DNA of 64,000 nt, taken from assembly GCA_964036315.1 (NCBI GenBank), contig OZ038509.1, forward strand, positions 25,491,205-25,555,204. The letters run 5' to 3'. How positions within the stretch are numbered: position 1 is the first letter of the stretch; every line of letters starts with the position of its first letter. The position numbers and the translations under genes were made by a program. This document shows, in pieces, positions 1 to 10,141 of this stretch. The DNA is from Acanthosepion esculentum (Eukaryota; Mollusca; Cephalopoda; Sepiida; Sepiidae). Under the pieces are notes generated by a model. The model was not told the origin of the DNA, did no database searches, and saw nothing but the letters and a program-made list of their open reading frames with translations.

Positions 1-200
1 AATTAAGACACAATGTTCTATGACCTTCTCAAGATGAATGGATATTGAAAGGAAATTGCATGTAATGTCGAACAAAGAAAATATGGGAAAACATAATTAT
101 GACAGTGCTGTTCAAATTCACTTATAAGAATATTGGCCCAAACGACACAAATCAAAGTAACATTGAAATTTTGATGAGAGACAATAACAAGAATATATGA

Positions 201-246
201 ACTCTTCAGACTAATATCCTCATCCTTGTTGGTTTTATCATTATGG
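201..246 (-). repeat. single copy of the dispersed 'GATGAGGATATTAGTCTG' core
   Basis: Read on the minus strand this stretch has an AT-rich lead, then ACAAGGATGAGGATATTAG followed by TCTGA. The same core is the conserved part of the 88-bp arrays at 12.7 and 60.1 kb and, more diverged, of the 76-bp and 107-bp arrays. Here it is a lone copy with no tandem amplification. The rest of positions 1-620 shows no gene or repeat that I recognise. Confidence 0.5.
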
Positions 247-639
247 TTTGTCCAATGCATTCTTTGGTCTTTCACATTGTCTGAATTTGTAATGAGTTAC
301 TTTTAAATTTGATACTCACAGGCAAAATTGAATGAAAGAAAAGTGGAGTCAGACAGTGAGTGATCTACCAAAAATTTTATGTAAATGGATGGCAGAATAT
401 AGACTTAGCATGACTTTTTTGTATTGCTGATGCAGAGAGTGTGAGCAGAATGTCTGTTTGTGGGCAAGGGCAGCAAATGAGTGGAAGAGTAGAGTTGGTA
501 GGGAATGGAGTTGATCTGTATGTTGGGTCAGTTGTCCAAGGTCACTGGTGATGATATGAGAGAATGCTGGTGTCATTGATAGTCTGCCTGTTCACTGCAA
601 TTCTATTTCAGTTGTTACGGTGTTTTTGAAAGCTTAGCT

Positions 640-858
640 CAGATGTGACACAAGGCTGAATATTTTGAGTCACCCAGTGAGGATTGAACCCACTTTTCAA
701 TAGTAATTGATCTAATCAGGTTGATTTTCTAAGTGTAGCTTAGATATGGCAAAAGGCCAAAAGTATGTGGCACCCAGTGAGGATCAAACTCACTACTTGA
801 TCATAATTGTTCTAGCAAGACAAGCTTGCTAACGATTACACAACACCGAGTTGCCCCA
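640..858 (-). mobile_element. tRNA-derived SINE with duplicated B-box half
   Basis: On the minus strand the segment starts with a tRNA-like head containing an A-box-like GGTGTTGTGTAATCG (near 830-845). It has a B-box-like stretch near 780-790 and a second, better one (GGGTTCAATCC, reverse complement of 685-695). The two halves (about 640-720 and 735-800) align to each other, each containing CACCCAGTGAGGAT on the plus strand. The layout is therefore a tRNA-like head with the B-box half repeated. RNA polymerase III SINEs of this type are common in molluscs. The exact family was not identified. Confidence 0.6.
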
Positions 859-1090
859 CCCCTATTTCAGTTGGTTGGGGTGGTATACTTAACAGCAAAT
901 GTGGCTTATAAAATGTGGGGAACAGCCCTGTAGAAGCAAGTAAACCAGAGTGGCTTGCATCTGGTGCATAGGAAAATAAGGGTCTTACCGTAACGTGCGG
1001 CATGTGACATTAGCAAGTTTGCTCCATGAAAATGGCATTACTCTCCCGTCTAGCAATTCTAGCAGTATGTGCAGTAATGAGGTTTTTTTT

Positions 1091-1834
1091 GTACAGTTTG
1101 ACATGCTTCCACCAATAGCAAGTCGTGTGCTGATTGGTCGAACTGGAGGAGGCTATTTGCCTGGGTAACCAAGAATAAAAGCGAAGAACTCTTATTGGCT
1201 GGTTGACCGCAGTGTTGGCCTGATAAAAGAGGGCTGAAGCAGTGAAAAGGGCAGGAGGAAAGTAGCAAAGGATTTTGTACAGTTTGGCATGCCTCCACCA
1301 ATAGCAAGTCATGTGCTGATTGGCTGAACTGGAGGAGGCTATTTGCCTGGGTAACTGAGAATAAAAGCGAAGAACGCTTATTGGTTGGTTGACTGCAGTG
1401 TTGACCTGATAAAAGAGGGCTGAAGCAGTGAAAAGGGCAGAAGGAAAGTAACAAAGATTTTTGTACAGTTTGGCATGCCTCCACCAATAGCAAGTCATGT
1501 GCTGATTGGCTGAACTGGAGGAGGCTATTTGCCTGGGTAACCGAGAATAAAAGTGAAGAACGCTTATTGGTTGGTTGACCACAGTGTTGGCCTGATAAAA
1601 GAGGGCTGAAGCAGTGAAAAGGGCAGGAGGAAAGTAACAAAGATTTTTGTACAGTTTGGCGTGCTTCCACCAATAGCAAGTCGTGTGCTGATTGGCTGAA
1701 CTGGAGGAGGCTATTTGCCTGGGTAACTGAGAATAAAAGCGAAGAATGCTGATTGGTTAGTCGACCACGGTGTTGGCCTGATAAAAGAGGGCTGAATCAG
1801 TGAAAACAAACAGAAGAAATGACGGATATACGTA
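1091..1834. repeat. four-copy 186-bp tandem repeat with CCAAT/TATA-like motifs
   Basis: The phrase GTACAGTTTGRCATGC starts at 1091, 1277, 1463 and 1649, giving an exact 186-bp period. Copies 2-4 are nearly identical. Each unit contains CCACCAATAG, about 25 bp later GATTGGCTGA or a close variant, then AATAAAAG, then an ATTGGTTGG-type motif and GATAAAAG. These look like CCAAT boxes in both orientations next to TATA-like elements, although no start site is proven. Because 186 is divisible by three, two minus-strand frames stay open across the units (about 190 and 206 codons); I treat these as by-products of the repeat. Confidence 0.9.
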
Positions 1835-2495
1835 GTGACATGATCAGAAAGCAAGGGTGGCAAATTGAACTAGTGGTATCTTGATTTGTACAAGTGACGT
1901 TGTAGCAATTCAGACTTATTTATCAACATAAACTCATCTTTTTTTCATGTTTTTTTCTTTAGTAGCAATGTTAGTGATTGGCTCCTTTTATGTCTTTGAG
2001 GGGATTTCTTTAAAAGGCTGGATGTGATGTTCAGCAGAGAATGACTTCTTTTATTTTTAGTTTTGCTTTCTTAGCATTCACACCTGGCTGACATGCAGAG
2101 TGAATCAGAAAGAGAAAATCTGAAACAGAATATTAATGACCATATTCTGATGTTACCTGATATGTAAAAGAAGAAAACATGTATACTCTGGAACGATACA
2201 ACTAGAAATTTTAAAAAGTGGTGTATAATTTGGAAGATATTGCAGGTTCAATCCCCAGGGCCTTTCTGCTTCTTCTGGTAACTAGTAGCTAAAATGCTTG
2301 TCTTTAACATCATTCAGAATTCTCACTACCATGCCATTAATTAATCCAGTTTGATTACAGGTAAAACAAGAAGGAAAATAAATATTGCCAAGTAATTAAA
2401 GATAAACAGAGAATTACTGACATGTCTATTAATTTCTCATAAGACTAATAGACAACAGATTCTTTGTTCTGAATAAAAGACATTCAGAACCTTAT
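1835..2495. other. AT-rich intergenic DNA, nothing recognised
   Basis: No open frame of note, no repeat family and no RNA gene was recognised here. The composition is AT-rich with T-rich runs near 1930-1960. Confidence 0.5.
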
Positions 2496-2497
2496 AT

Positions 2498-2745
2498 CTT
2501 TGCCTGACTTTCCACTTAGAATTGAGTTTCTATTGAGTGATATGAATATAATTCTGGCCATCGCTTCTGCTATCATCTCTAAACTGAATTCCACAAAGCA
2601 TGTGGACTGGTATCCCTGCAATAGTCCTTAACAAATGTGTTCCTGAGCTGGCTCCTGTTCTCTCTAAACTCTACAATAAATGCTTTGCTTCTAATTCCTT
2701 TCCTGCTTGTTGAAAATCGTCTTCTGTTGTTCCAGTCTTTAAGGT
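2498..2745 (+). pseudogene. LINE reverse-transcriptase fragment, copy 1
   Basis: From 2609 the plus strand translates as GIPAIVLNKCVPELAPVL and continues with SKLYNKC and a VVPVFK motif near 2740. This is the start of the fingers/palm of the reverse transcriptase of Jockey/CR1-type non-LTR elements (GPDGIPAIVLKKCAPEL-like). A TGA replaces the conserved Trp codon after FPAC. Upstream, 2498-2560 aligns with the leader of the next copy. The fragment is short and lacks catalytic motifs, so it is dead. Confidence 0.75.
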
Positions 2746-2787
2746 GCTCATGACTATTGGCTGCTGTGTCTACTATATTAAATAAGA

Positions 2788-3156
2788 ATGTCTTCTATCA
2801 ATCTTCTTACCACTCAATTTGAGATGTTAACATCTACTGCTCATAAAGCAGAATGCTTTGCTCATAAATTCTCTTCAAATTCTTCTCTTGATTCATCTGG
2901 AATAACTTTGCCTGGTTTTCCACTTAGAACTGAGTCTCTACTAGGTCATAACTCCATCAATGATTTCTGCTATCATCTCTAAACTGGATACTCACAAATC
3001 ATACAGACTTGATGGTGTATCCCTGCAATAGTCCTTAAGAAATGTGCTCCTGAACTGGCTCCTGTTCTCTCTAAACTCTACAATAAATGCTTTGATGCTT
3101 CCTGCTTTCCTGCTTGTTGGAAATTCTTTTCTGTAGTTCCAGTCTTTAAAGTTATC
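2788..3156 (+). pseudogene. LINE reverse-transcriptase fragment, copy 2
   Basis: The first 64 codons (2788-2982) read as the linker just upstream of a CR1/Jockey-like reverse transcriptase (KAECFAHKFSSNSSLDSSG). After in-frame stops the same frame continues with CIPAIVLKKCAPELAPVLSK and ends at VVPVFK near 3155. It duplicates 2498-2745 in direct orientation, so the pair arose by tandem duplication or two similar insertions. No endonuclease or YxDD motif is present. Confidence 0.75.
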
Positions 3157-3507
3157 TGACAATTCTTCCAGTGAAACCATCTTTAATGAAGCCAAGAAAG
3201 ATTATGAAACAGTGGGTTTTCAACAACACTCACATACACGTCACACAAAAAAGCAAATAGGAAAAGAAACATCATATGGTTCAATTCAACATACAACAAA
3301 AACATAAAAACAAATGTAGGAAAAATATTTACCAAACTCATACACAGATACTTCACCACATGAAGCACTCTCCACAAGATATTCAACAAAAACACAGAAA
3401 AAAATCAGCTACAGTTGCACAAAAATATGACATAAATAATTGAAGAAAATACAAGAAAACAACCAACAAACCACCCACAGAAATCAAACCACAGAGAACA
3501 AGGAAAA

Positions 3508-3696
3508 ATATACATAGGAGTAACTGAAGGAGCCTGGAAACAAAGAAATTATGCACTCGAAACATCCTTTATAAATAGTAAATACGAAAACAACACAATA
3601 CGTTCTAAACATATCTGGGAAATTAAAAACAAAAACCAAATTACATCAAAGTATCTGGAAGGCATGGTTGAAGCCAATGGCGATTTTATTGAATGA
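3508..3696 (+). pseudogene. Penelope-like element GIY-YIG endonuclease fragment
   Basis: A 62-codon open stretch reads IYIGVTEGAWKQRNYALETS, then a KYENNTIRSKHIWEIKNKNQ block, and ends at TGA 3694-3696. YIGxTEGxxKxR, a histidine-type position and SKHIWxxK are the signature of the GIY-YIG domain found at the C-terminus of Penelope-like retroelements. The same region occurs at 12.3-12.6 kb on the other strand. The histidine usual after the arginine is lost here (YAL instead of xNH), so it is probably inactive. Upstream sequence is AC-rich and uninformative. Confidence 0.75.
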
Positions 3697-3820
3697 ATTT
3701 ACTCTTTAATGTTTCAAGTATTTTTGTGTAATTTTGGTAAATATATCTGCTAAAATGAGATGTCAGTGCTATTTTTATTTTTGCGTAATTTAGACGACAA
3801 TTCATCCATCGCCCCCTGTG

Positions 3821-3846
3821 TATATATATATATATATATATATATT
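3821..3846. repeat. (TA)n microsatellite
   Basis: An uninterrupted alternating T-A tract of about 25 bp. Short spurious open frames run through it. Confidence 0.95.
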
Positions 3847-4289
3847 TGTGTATTTGACAACACTAATATAATAGCATCATCTACATGCCAAAAAAGGCTA
3901 AAAAGAATGGAAGCCTTATTAATAAAAACAAAAAAACGACACTTAATAATATTAATTTTGAACATATACACAATATCTTGACCGTGTTTTGAAAAATGAA
4001 AACATTTTATAAAACATGCATACAACAAACTATTTCTTATTTAACAGTTAAAATATTTAATTCTTGAAAATGGTTAAATGTATAGCCAAGAACACTCAGA
4101 TAAAAAGAACATTCGGACATTTTTATATAATTTATCATTTGAAAAGAAAAAATTATTAGATCGCATGAGAAATTGTATAAAAAAAAAACCCACCTTGTCT
4201 GTTGTATTCAATATTATATATTATATATATATATCCACACATGTGTATGTGTAGGAATGTAAGTATATGTATACAAATTCAAACATGAA

Positions 4290-4345
4290 TAAATAAAATT
4301 CTATATTGTCTATATTTCGTCCTCATAAAAGAACTTCATCAGACT
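4290..4345 (-). ncRNA. hammerhead-ribozyme-like motif
   Basis: On the minus strand CTGATGA (complement of 4336-4342) is followed by a hairpin GTTCT-loop-AGGAC (complement of 4319-4334, 5 bp with one G-T pair), then GAAA (complement of 4315-4318). Next comes a second small hairpin (TAT/ATA, within 4302-4314) ending in a possible AUA cleavage triplet. These are the two invariant hammerhead boxes separated by a proper stem II. One extra A sits between box 1 and stem II. Stem I is weak, so activity is doubtful. Penelope-like elements are known to carry hammerheads, and their fragments are abundant in this window. Confidence 0.45.
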
Positions 4346-4675
4346 AAATTAATTTACTTATTGATGGAAATGTATATATAGACAGAGGGAAGAAGTGACA
4401 GAAATGAAAACATTCATTATAATTATGCACTGAGGGGAAATGCTGAAGGTGTAGGAATATTAAATTTTAAAATTTTCTTGTGTTCAACATGTTGAGATGC
4501 ACAAGTCAACCATATCATCCAGCTTCCAAATGCTTTTGTTTTGAAGTCTCCCACATTGTACCAACAGAAGTGTTGTTTAGAAAGGTAAAATATTGTAAGC
4601 AACTGGATGCTAATTTACTGTAGAAAATTCAGAAATCAGTGCACTTTCTATATATTTTTATCTTAGTAAAATTTG

Positions 4676-4722
4676 ACTAATGTCCTCATCTTCATTGTTA
4701 TTATCACAATGTTTCAACCGTT
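4676..4722 (-). repeat. dispersed minisatellite core, single copy
   Basis: The minus strand reads GAAACATTGTGATAATAAC, then AATGAAGATGAGGACATTAG, then TCAAA. This is a lone copy of the core found in the tandem arrays at 12.7, 17-21.7, 22.8-23.5 and 60.1 kb. Flanking DNA from 4350 to 5150 shows nothing else that I recognise. Confidence 0.6.
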
Positions 4723-5156
4723 ATGTTTATGTGATTGGCCAAAAAATCGACCAATTGTTGATTTTTTACTATAGCAAGTTTGGTGAAACAAAACACGAGA
4801 AATTTTTATGCGACTCGTGCGATGCGTAAATTGTCTTTACGAATAGTACTGTTTATTTATTGTCCAATTGCTGTTGAGTAATTTGTGGGCGTGGTGTGTG
4901 TGGGCGTCACTACACTTTCACTTACCACGACATAGAACAAAAAACCCCTAAAAAACGGCAATCGGGTTTGTTTATATTCAACATTGGCTTTGCCTTGTTT
5001 TAGGAAGATGATTTTGTATATTGTAACGAAAAGAGACCTTTTTAACAAGTTGAATATTAAGGTTTTATTCAACATAAGAAAAAGCATACCTAGTTACCAA
5101 GATTTATTTTGTAAGAATACAAAATTGTGGCACAAGGCCGAAGAAGGGGAGGGTTT

Positions 5157-5667
5157 GAGGCTGGTCATCACTAACTATCTTATACCTAGCTAATCAGATT
5201 CACGACCCTTTCATACATTACAATTTCTACATTTACCAAAAGAACTCGTCCGTCAACATTCGAACCACCATACACCAAAATACCATTTCCTCACAAGGGG
5301 GGATCTACAAAACGTGCCCCAAGCCATAAAAATTTTGATCATAAATACTTTCTGTGGTGAAAAAATGAGAGGGAAGGGAGATGAACCCAATAATCAACTA
5401 AAATATTAACGTAATTCAAATCTCTGTTTTGAGGGTTAGACGGGCCCTACTAACATCTGTTATGTTTAATTTGAATTACGGAGATGATGAGGATTATGGC
5501 TTGAGGCACGTTTTGTAGATCCCCGCCTTGTGAGGAAACGGTATTTTGGTGTATGGTGGATCGAATGTTGACGGACGAGTTCTTTTGGTGAATGTAGAAA
5601 TTGTAATGTATGAAAGGGTCGTGAATCTGATTAGCTAGGTATAAGATAGTGATGACCAGCCTCAAAA
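5157..5667. repeat. inverted repeat with about 170-bp arms (foldback element)
   Basis: The left arm 5157-5328 begins GAGGCTGGTCATCACTA. The right arm, about 5493-5667, is its reverse complement with only a handful of differences, for example a short TAAC duplication near 5180 and a G-run length change near 5300. The spacer is about 165 bp. Such long, near-identical arms suggest a recent foldback/MITE-like element or an inverted duplication. Short frames inside do not resemble known proteins. Confidence 0.85.
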
Positions 5668-7000
5668 ATATTGTTGTATTCTGCCCGTTGGACAAAATCA
5701 AGAAGCTCTCTCGCTAAGGGAGTGGGAAAGGAGAAAATATAAACAAACATGGGAAATTTGACAGCTGACCCAGTCGAGATGAAAAAGTGGGGTTAACAAA
5801 ATGGGGAGGTTGGGAATCTCGACTTGGATCATAACAAAAGAGAAAGCCGGGAACAGGCTAGGAACAACATTAACTAGGTACACTAAAGCTTGTCTAACCA
5901 CCCCGATGTGACATACCTAGTTACCAGTTACATAGTTAGAAGATATGGACGAACAGACGCCAGAGAGGAAGAAAGAGGCGTCTCACCGTTATTTATAAAT
6001 ACAAGATCACGTGACATGAATCAACGCGAAATCACACAACAGTTCGTATGCAGATAAGTAGAAGGTATGAAATGAATGAATACAAAAGAATTAGTAGTAT
6101 ATCACAACATATATATATTTCATTGTGTTATAATTAAACTAAACTTTATCTTTATTCAACTGGGAGAAAAGTGCCTGGTGCAAAAATATCATGAGAATTT
6201 TCTGATATGGTTTTTTTTTCAGCCAGCGAAATTTATGAAAATAGATTTAAAGCAGCCATGTCCCTTAAACAAAGAATAAGAATGTGGAAAAACTAGGAAA
6301 ATTTGTCAGCAAGAGAAACTTTCTTTCTAAAGTTTGAAAAGGCAGACGATATTCAGTCAGAAATCAATTCTTCCCACTAAACAGCACAGAGAAGATCATC
6401 AATAAGAGATGAAATATATATTCAAATAAAATATATTTGGTTCATAAAAAAACCTTAAGTAAAATTTTCTTTAATTCAGATTACTCTTTTTATTTAAGGT
6501 GAATCAGAACTTTTCAGAGTAATGATATATGTACCTGAGAAGAGGTGGATTTATACTGTCGGAGTTACTGGCTATATATACTGGCTGACCCTTCATCTCT
6601 CTCTCTTTTTCGACTCAGGCCTTGGGCCGCTACCTCGCACGGAGATGAGGTAAAATCTCTCTTTTTCCACTTAGGCCAATATGTGACCTCTCACAGATAC
6701 AGTGTTTCCCAAATTCTGGGAACGCAGTAAGAACAATACACGTACGTATGAACACTTACAACACACACACATAATTTCTCCATACAAACTCTACGTAACT
6801 GTTCATGTCTTTGTGTAACTCGTTATTAATATATATTTGTTTACCCATGTATATCAATTTTGTTTATTTTCTTTGTCTTCTTTGGACTTAATTAAAGTCC
6901 GACATTCCCATGTAGCTGGACCGGCCAGCAGGAAAGTTTAACCTTCTGATATCTCTTCACATCTTCACCCCCCCCCCCACGGTCCGCTACAATTCCTTTT
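5668..7000. other. no gene recognised; possible LTR-like segment
   Basis: No recognised coding region. Positions about 6560-6910 contain a TATATATA-type box, pyrimidine-rich repeats of CTCTCTCTTTTTC and an AATTAAAG signal, which is loosely LTR-like. I found no second LTR, primer-binding site or polypurine tract, so a solo LTR is only a possibility. A C13 run lies near 6967-6979. Confidence 0.3.
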
Positions 7001-7200
7001 CAAGGGTACTTGCATGTAAGTGAAAATAACAAACTTAATGGAAATTGGAACTCATCACTCCAATTTCCATTTCTCAGCCATTATCCATTACACCACCCAC
7101 ACATCCAAGCTTACAGTACTGGGTATTCTCAACCTGTCACTCATCTACATACTAACTGGGCTTAATGTTGCTTAACCATCATGATCATACAGGAACCAGT
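7001..7200 (-). mobile_element. composite 5S-rRNA/tRNA SINE
   Basis: Read on the minus strand, a 5S-rRNA-like head (complement of about 7105-7195) contains GTTAAGCA and GAATACCCAGTACTGTAAGC, matching the 3' two-thirds of animal 5S rRNA, which holds its internal promoter. A tRNA-like part follows, with A box TGGTGTAATGGATAATGGC and B box AGTTCCAATTTCC. The tail reads TTCACTTACATGCAAGTACC. The order 5S, tRNA, tail is the same as in the plus-strand copy at 16.14-16.40 kb. Confidence 0.8.
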
Positions 7201-7342
7201 GTTTCAATCTAATGTGGCCATAAACCTTCTGAGTCATTACTCATTACACTAAACATATTTCTAAGATTACAGCACCTGGTATTCCCAAGTTGTCACCCAT
7301 CTAGGTACCGACCATACTTGATGTTGCTTAACTTCAAAGAAA
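7201..7342 (-). mobile_element. second 5S-rRNA/tRNA SINE, truncated
   Basis: On the minus strand it starts at GAAGTTAAGCAACATCAAG (complement of about 7320-7338). It continues through a 5S box-C-like ACCTAGATGGGTGACAACTT and GGGAATACCAGGTGCTGTAA, then a decayed tRNA-like GTGTAATGAGTAATGAC. It abuts the previous copy head to tail, so the two form a dimer or tandem insertion. The 5S part is better preserved than the tRNA part. Confidence 0.8.
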
Positions 7343-7631
7343 ATGTATAACATAAGTACATCTAAAGAAAAATTCATCAAATTAAATAATTTATTAAAAC
7401 AGTTTTGAACCCTGTCTCCATGATGAGTACAGATCTTCCATTCTGGGGCCCTGATGTCAATCTCTACTGTCCATAACTCTGGGTAGTATACCAGCTGCCC
7501 AGGCATATGTGCATTCACACAGCGGCTGATATAAAGGCCACTCAGGTTCAAAGGGTTAATAGACTAGCAATGATCAGTACAATAATTAATTTGTAAAACT
7601 GATCTATATTAATTTTATTCATTGTGATAAA

Positions 7632-7676
7632 ATTACCTCTTGTGCCTTAGTGGCTTTATTGCCTTGCTTGGAGTGA
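7632..7676 (-). repeat. relic of the sequence that seeded the 149-bp satellite
   Basis: The minus strand reads TCACTCCAAGCAAGGCAATA, then AAGCCACTAAGGCACAAGAG. This aligns with the left edge of the big satellite array at about 31965-32010, where the flank and first monomer read TCACTCCAAGGAAGGCAGTA and then AAGCCACTAAGTCAGAAGGG. The match includes bases outside the later monomers, so it reflects a dispersed ancestor and not a stray monomer. Confidence 0.6.
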
Positions 7677-8559
7677 AATAATAATAAAACATCTACATTG
7701 ATTCTACTGTAACTATTTTTATACTTGAGATTTTATTGTGGATCATTAAAATAAATTGTTTGCTTTTTTTTACCTATTCTACTTAGAAAAATCCATTTTA
7801 GTAGAATGTAGTTTGTCAAATTTTAACACTGTAACTTCTGTAAAAAAGCAGTTAATTATGGATGCTAGATATGTAAACTGATAATTGTTTACCATAGAAA
7901 AATAACCTAGTCATTTCTCTAGGAAATTTTTTTTTCTATAGGATTATGAAATATTGAAGGGGTTATGAACATTCAAAATATTTATTCAAAGAGTATTACT
8001 GTAAAGACAGAAGAAATTAATTGGTCGGGTCTGGGGGAGGAAGGCTTGTTATAGTTAAGGAAAGTTTTACAAATAGATGCCAACTTGTTGAAGGCTAAGT
8101 AAAATGTAAATTTCAAACACTTTTCTACACTATATAAGATGATATTCCTAAATAGGACTATTTTTGATATGAAAATCAAAACAATCCTCAAATAAAAGAA
8201 CACTAATAAAGGACAGTTAATTAATGAAATATACTTTTTGGATATCAATATGCAAATTAGTTAAACCTGAACAGTGATATTGCCTATTCTTCAAATTGTA
8301 ACAAACATTCAGACTTTGCTTTTCTTCTTTTTTTTCATTCTTACCACCATGTTGGGAAAGTAAATAAGAATGTAGATATTCCGGTGGGGGAGAATATTTT
8401 CTATTGCATTTTCTTTACAGTATTTCCTGATACATATCCATGAAAGAACGTCCATTCATCCAGTCAACTATTGTCCCACGAAAGTCTCTTCATCTGTTGA
8501 AGTTTATGCCTCAGTTTGAAATTGTTAATTCACTTTCATCCCTGAAGTCAGTCAGTCAA

Positions 8560-9075
8560 TTATGTGCCCTCATGATACATGCTTATGCAATCATGTATCT
8601 TTTGATACATGACTGACGAGGCAGATTTTTTTCCTATAGTAGGGTGCCATTTCTTTGTGGGGTAGACGAGTTGCCAACCAAAGCTATAGAACCCAGTCTG
8701 TCCTGCTATTTATCCATAGCTGTGGGGAGAAGAAGAGGATTCATACCTTTTCCAAGGGTATTAGCACATCAGTCAGCTATATGCCAGGCGGGATACATGC
8801 TTAGGTGATCATGTATCTTTCGATACATGACTGATGAGGCAGATTTTTTTCTCGCAGTAGGTTCTTTCTGCGGTAGACCAGTTGCCATCCAAGGCTAGAG
8901 AACCTGGTCTGTCCTGCTATTTACCCATAGCTGGGGGGTAGAAGAAGAGGATTCATACCTTTTCCCAAGGATATTAGCATGTAAGTGAATGTAATGGATT
9001 CGACTAGAATTTGAACTCGGTTCTCCGATTCCTCAATCTGGGCCGCTATCCATTACCCCACCATGCCTCCTTTTC
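8560..9075 (-). mobile_element. tRNA-type SINE with duplicated tail
   Basis: On the minus strand a tRNA-like head (complement of about 8995-9065) has TGGGGTAATGGATAGCGGC as A box and GAGTTCAAATTCTAG as B box. The tail contains the GGTATGAATCC / CTATGGGTAAATAGCAGG type of sequence shared with the 5S/tRNA SINE at 16.3 kb. The tail occurs twice, about 223 bp apart (8560-8780 and 8783-8995), each with a short palindrome around GATCATGTATC. Here the head lacks the 5S portion. Confidence 0.65.
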
Positions 9076-9421
9076 ATCCCTGTAAACAAATACAAAATAT
9101 TTTGTTTGTCGGAGATCATGAACATAAATGAGAGATACAAGGTTTCTTGATGGCTTTCAACTTACATTTAGAACTATTTCTATTGTTTTTTGGATTTAAA
9201 AATTTAATTTTCTCAATCATGCTGTATACTGTTTCTTGGAAATCTTCGTTTCCATGACAATTACTTATTTTCTCTAAAGAAATTATTTTAGATTTACAAC
9301 AATTGTTTCCTGTTTTACAGCTGATGTGTTGTTAACAAAAATAACGTGATATTCATTTGAAATCCATTAGACGAGGGTGTAAATTGAATGTATTTATTCA
9401 GTGTTTTTTTGATTCACACAG

Positions 9422-9612
9422 CCATGAAGAAATTTATAAGAAATTGCATGATGTAAAGCTGCACGATATACACCAGGTTCAATTTATGTTCATTTATCCT
9501 CCAGTTCACCACAGTCTTTTGAAAAGGTGTAGAGGCTGTAGTGGACCCCCTGGGTGCAATATAACATGCCCTGTGTGCCCCATTAAGAAATATTATTTAC
9601 CTCACTACCCAG
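9422..9612 (+). CDS. candidate internal exon, unidentified protein
   Basis: This 191-bp segment is preceded by a T-rich tract and CACACAG (acceptor ending at 9421) and followed by CCCAG|GTAGGT, a strong donor, at 9612/9613. In the open frame it encodes HEEIYKKLHDVKLHDIHQVQ, then FMFIYPPVHH, then a cysteine-rich part CRGCSGPPGCNITCPVCPIK. The intron phases would be 2 upstream and 1 downstream. CxxC-type spacing and the GPPG may indicate an extracellular, possibly collagen-like protein, but I do not recognise the family. No partner exons are evident nearby. It is the only segment here with host-exon character, and could still be chance. Confidence 0.35.
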
Positions 9613-9825
9613 GTAGGTTGAAAAAGAGAAAGAAAAAAGATGAAGAAACATGAGCCTGTTATTAAGGGAATTGAAGCACTTCTATGTAAATAAATAAATG
9701 GCAGATTCTGTCTGTATGTCCGTGTGTCTGAAATCCCTCTAACTTGGGAACACTTGCTTGACATAAACATATTATACCTTTTTGGGATAGGGATGTCCAC
9801 AGGATTGAAAATTTGCCCATCACTA

Positions 9826-10127
9826 ACCAACGCCTTTATCCACTGTGCCATGTGTCCTTGAGGACATCTGGGTATGAATTTCTGGGTATTATAAACCTAA
9901 TGTTTTCAGCAATCATTTTTTTACCAGTGCTCATATTGCAATTTTGCTGTTATCATTCATGTTTTTACCAGAGCTCATATTGCAACTTTGTTATCATTGC
10001 TTTTCTCTGGCACTCTTTATTACTGGTTCCCATATTGTATTTATTTCTATGCTTGGTCGACTCAGGAGATTTTTGTGGCCTAGCATATGTGCTGATTCCT
10101 TAAGTTTATGAATTTTTCCAATGGTGT
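9826..10127 (-). mobile_element. inverted 3' end of a Penelope-like element with tRNA-like tail
   Basis: The minus strand from 10127 to about 9995 is homologous to the last about 45 codons of the PLE frame at 10142-10626, including LKESAHMLGHKNLLSRPSIE, with one extra A that shifts the frame near its start. It continues into the PLE 3' non-coding sequence and then, at 9826-9890, into CTCAAGGACACATGGCACAG, an A-box-like head. It is the left arm of a palindrome whose right arm is 10490-10846. Confidence 0.8.
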
Positions 10128-10141
10128 TCAACACTCAGAAA

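Noticed and set aside
1010..1679. Two overlapping 190- and 206-codon minus-strand frames
   Set aside because: They are the result of a 186-bp repeat divisible by three; both frames are open at once, which points to low stop content and not to coding.
8600..8870. CTGACGAGG / CTGATGAGG in the duplicated SINE tail as a hammerhead
   Set aside because: No GAAA box follows at stem II distance, and the sequence after it is a T run.
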